The translations under genes and the position numbers were made by a program. Positions 5,841-5,852 of a DNA stretch of 5,852 nt are shown one piece after another. The stretch lies in assembly GCA_913040875.1 (NCBI GenBank), contig CAJWHX010000239.1:1-5852 (forward strand), given 5' to 3'. The stretch comes from an uncultured Pseudomonadota bacterium. GTDB lineage: Bacteria; Myxococcota; UBA796. The notes under the pieces were generated by a model. The model was not told where the DNA came from. It saw nothing but the letters and a program-made list of their open reading frames with translations, and did no database searches. The first letter of the stretch is position 1; the number at the start of each line of letters is the position of its first letter.

Positions 5841-5852
5841 GCAGTCAACTTA

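Overview
The window reads as a chromosomal segment of a Gram-negative bacterium. It holds four protein-coding genes and one apparent gene remnant. The best guess for the source is an uncultured or environmental Myxococcota-like (former Deltaproteobacteria) lineage. That guess rests on the lipoprotein, whose PKD/Ig-like repeats (pattern W-S-S-x-x-D-G-V, and x-L-T-C ... D-P-D-G ... W) are of a style common in myxobacterial surface proteins, and on the periplasmic multihaem cytochrome. Base composition looks balanced rather than GC-rich, which is atypical for classical myxobacteria, so the taxonomic call is tentative.

Left part, minus strand (1-3816). A very long reading frame, open to the left window edge, runs from a start at 2907 and encodes at least 969 residues. 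It is a lipoprotein (lipobox L-M-A-C) with about eight PKD/Ig-like beta-sandwich repeats, followed by a glycine-rich domain resembling the ALK/LTK receptor extracellular Gly-rich fold; its C-terminus lies outside the window. Upstream of it, in the same direction, is a secreted GH73-type N-acetylglucosaminidase (3085-3816, or up to 3963 if an in-frame extension is used). The 177-bp gap between them has a perfect TATAAT facing the lipoprotein, so the two are probably separate transcription units with related cell-surface roles.

Middle (3817-4076). This is a divergent intergenic/promoter region. A near-perfect sigma70-type promoter (TTGACA-17-TACAAT) drives the plus-strand operon, and a weaker candidate faces the glucosaminidase.

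Right part, plus strand (4077-5840). A stand-alone phosphopantothenoylcysteine decarboxylase (CoaC, coenzyme A synthesis) overlaps by an ATGA junction a five-haem c-type cytochrome with a Pro/Glu-rich spacer. The pairing of a cytosolic CoA enzyme with a periplasmic cytochrome is unusual, and no CoaB domain is present in the window. Directly after the cytochrome stop, about 30 codons match the conserved nucleotide/substrate-binding core of aspartokinase (R-E-G-S-D ... I-W-K) and then hit a stop. This looks like a decayed or duplicated fragment and is the most unexpected item in the window. I see no RNA gene, CRISPR array, insertion sequence or defence system.
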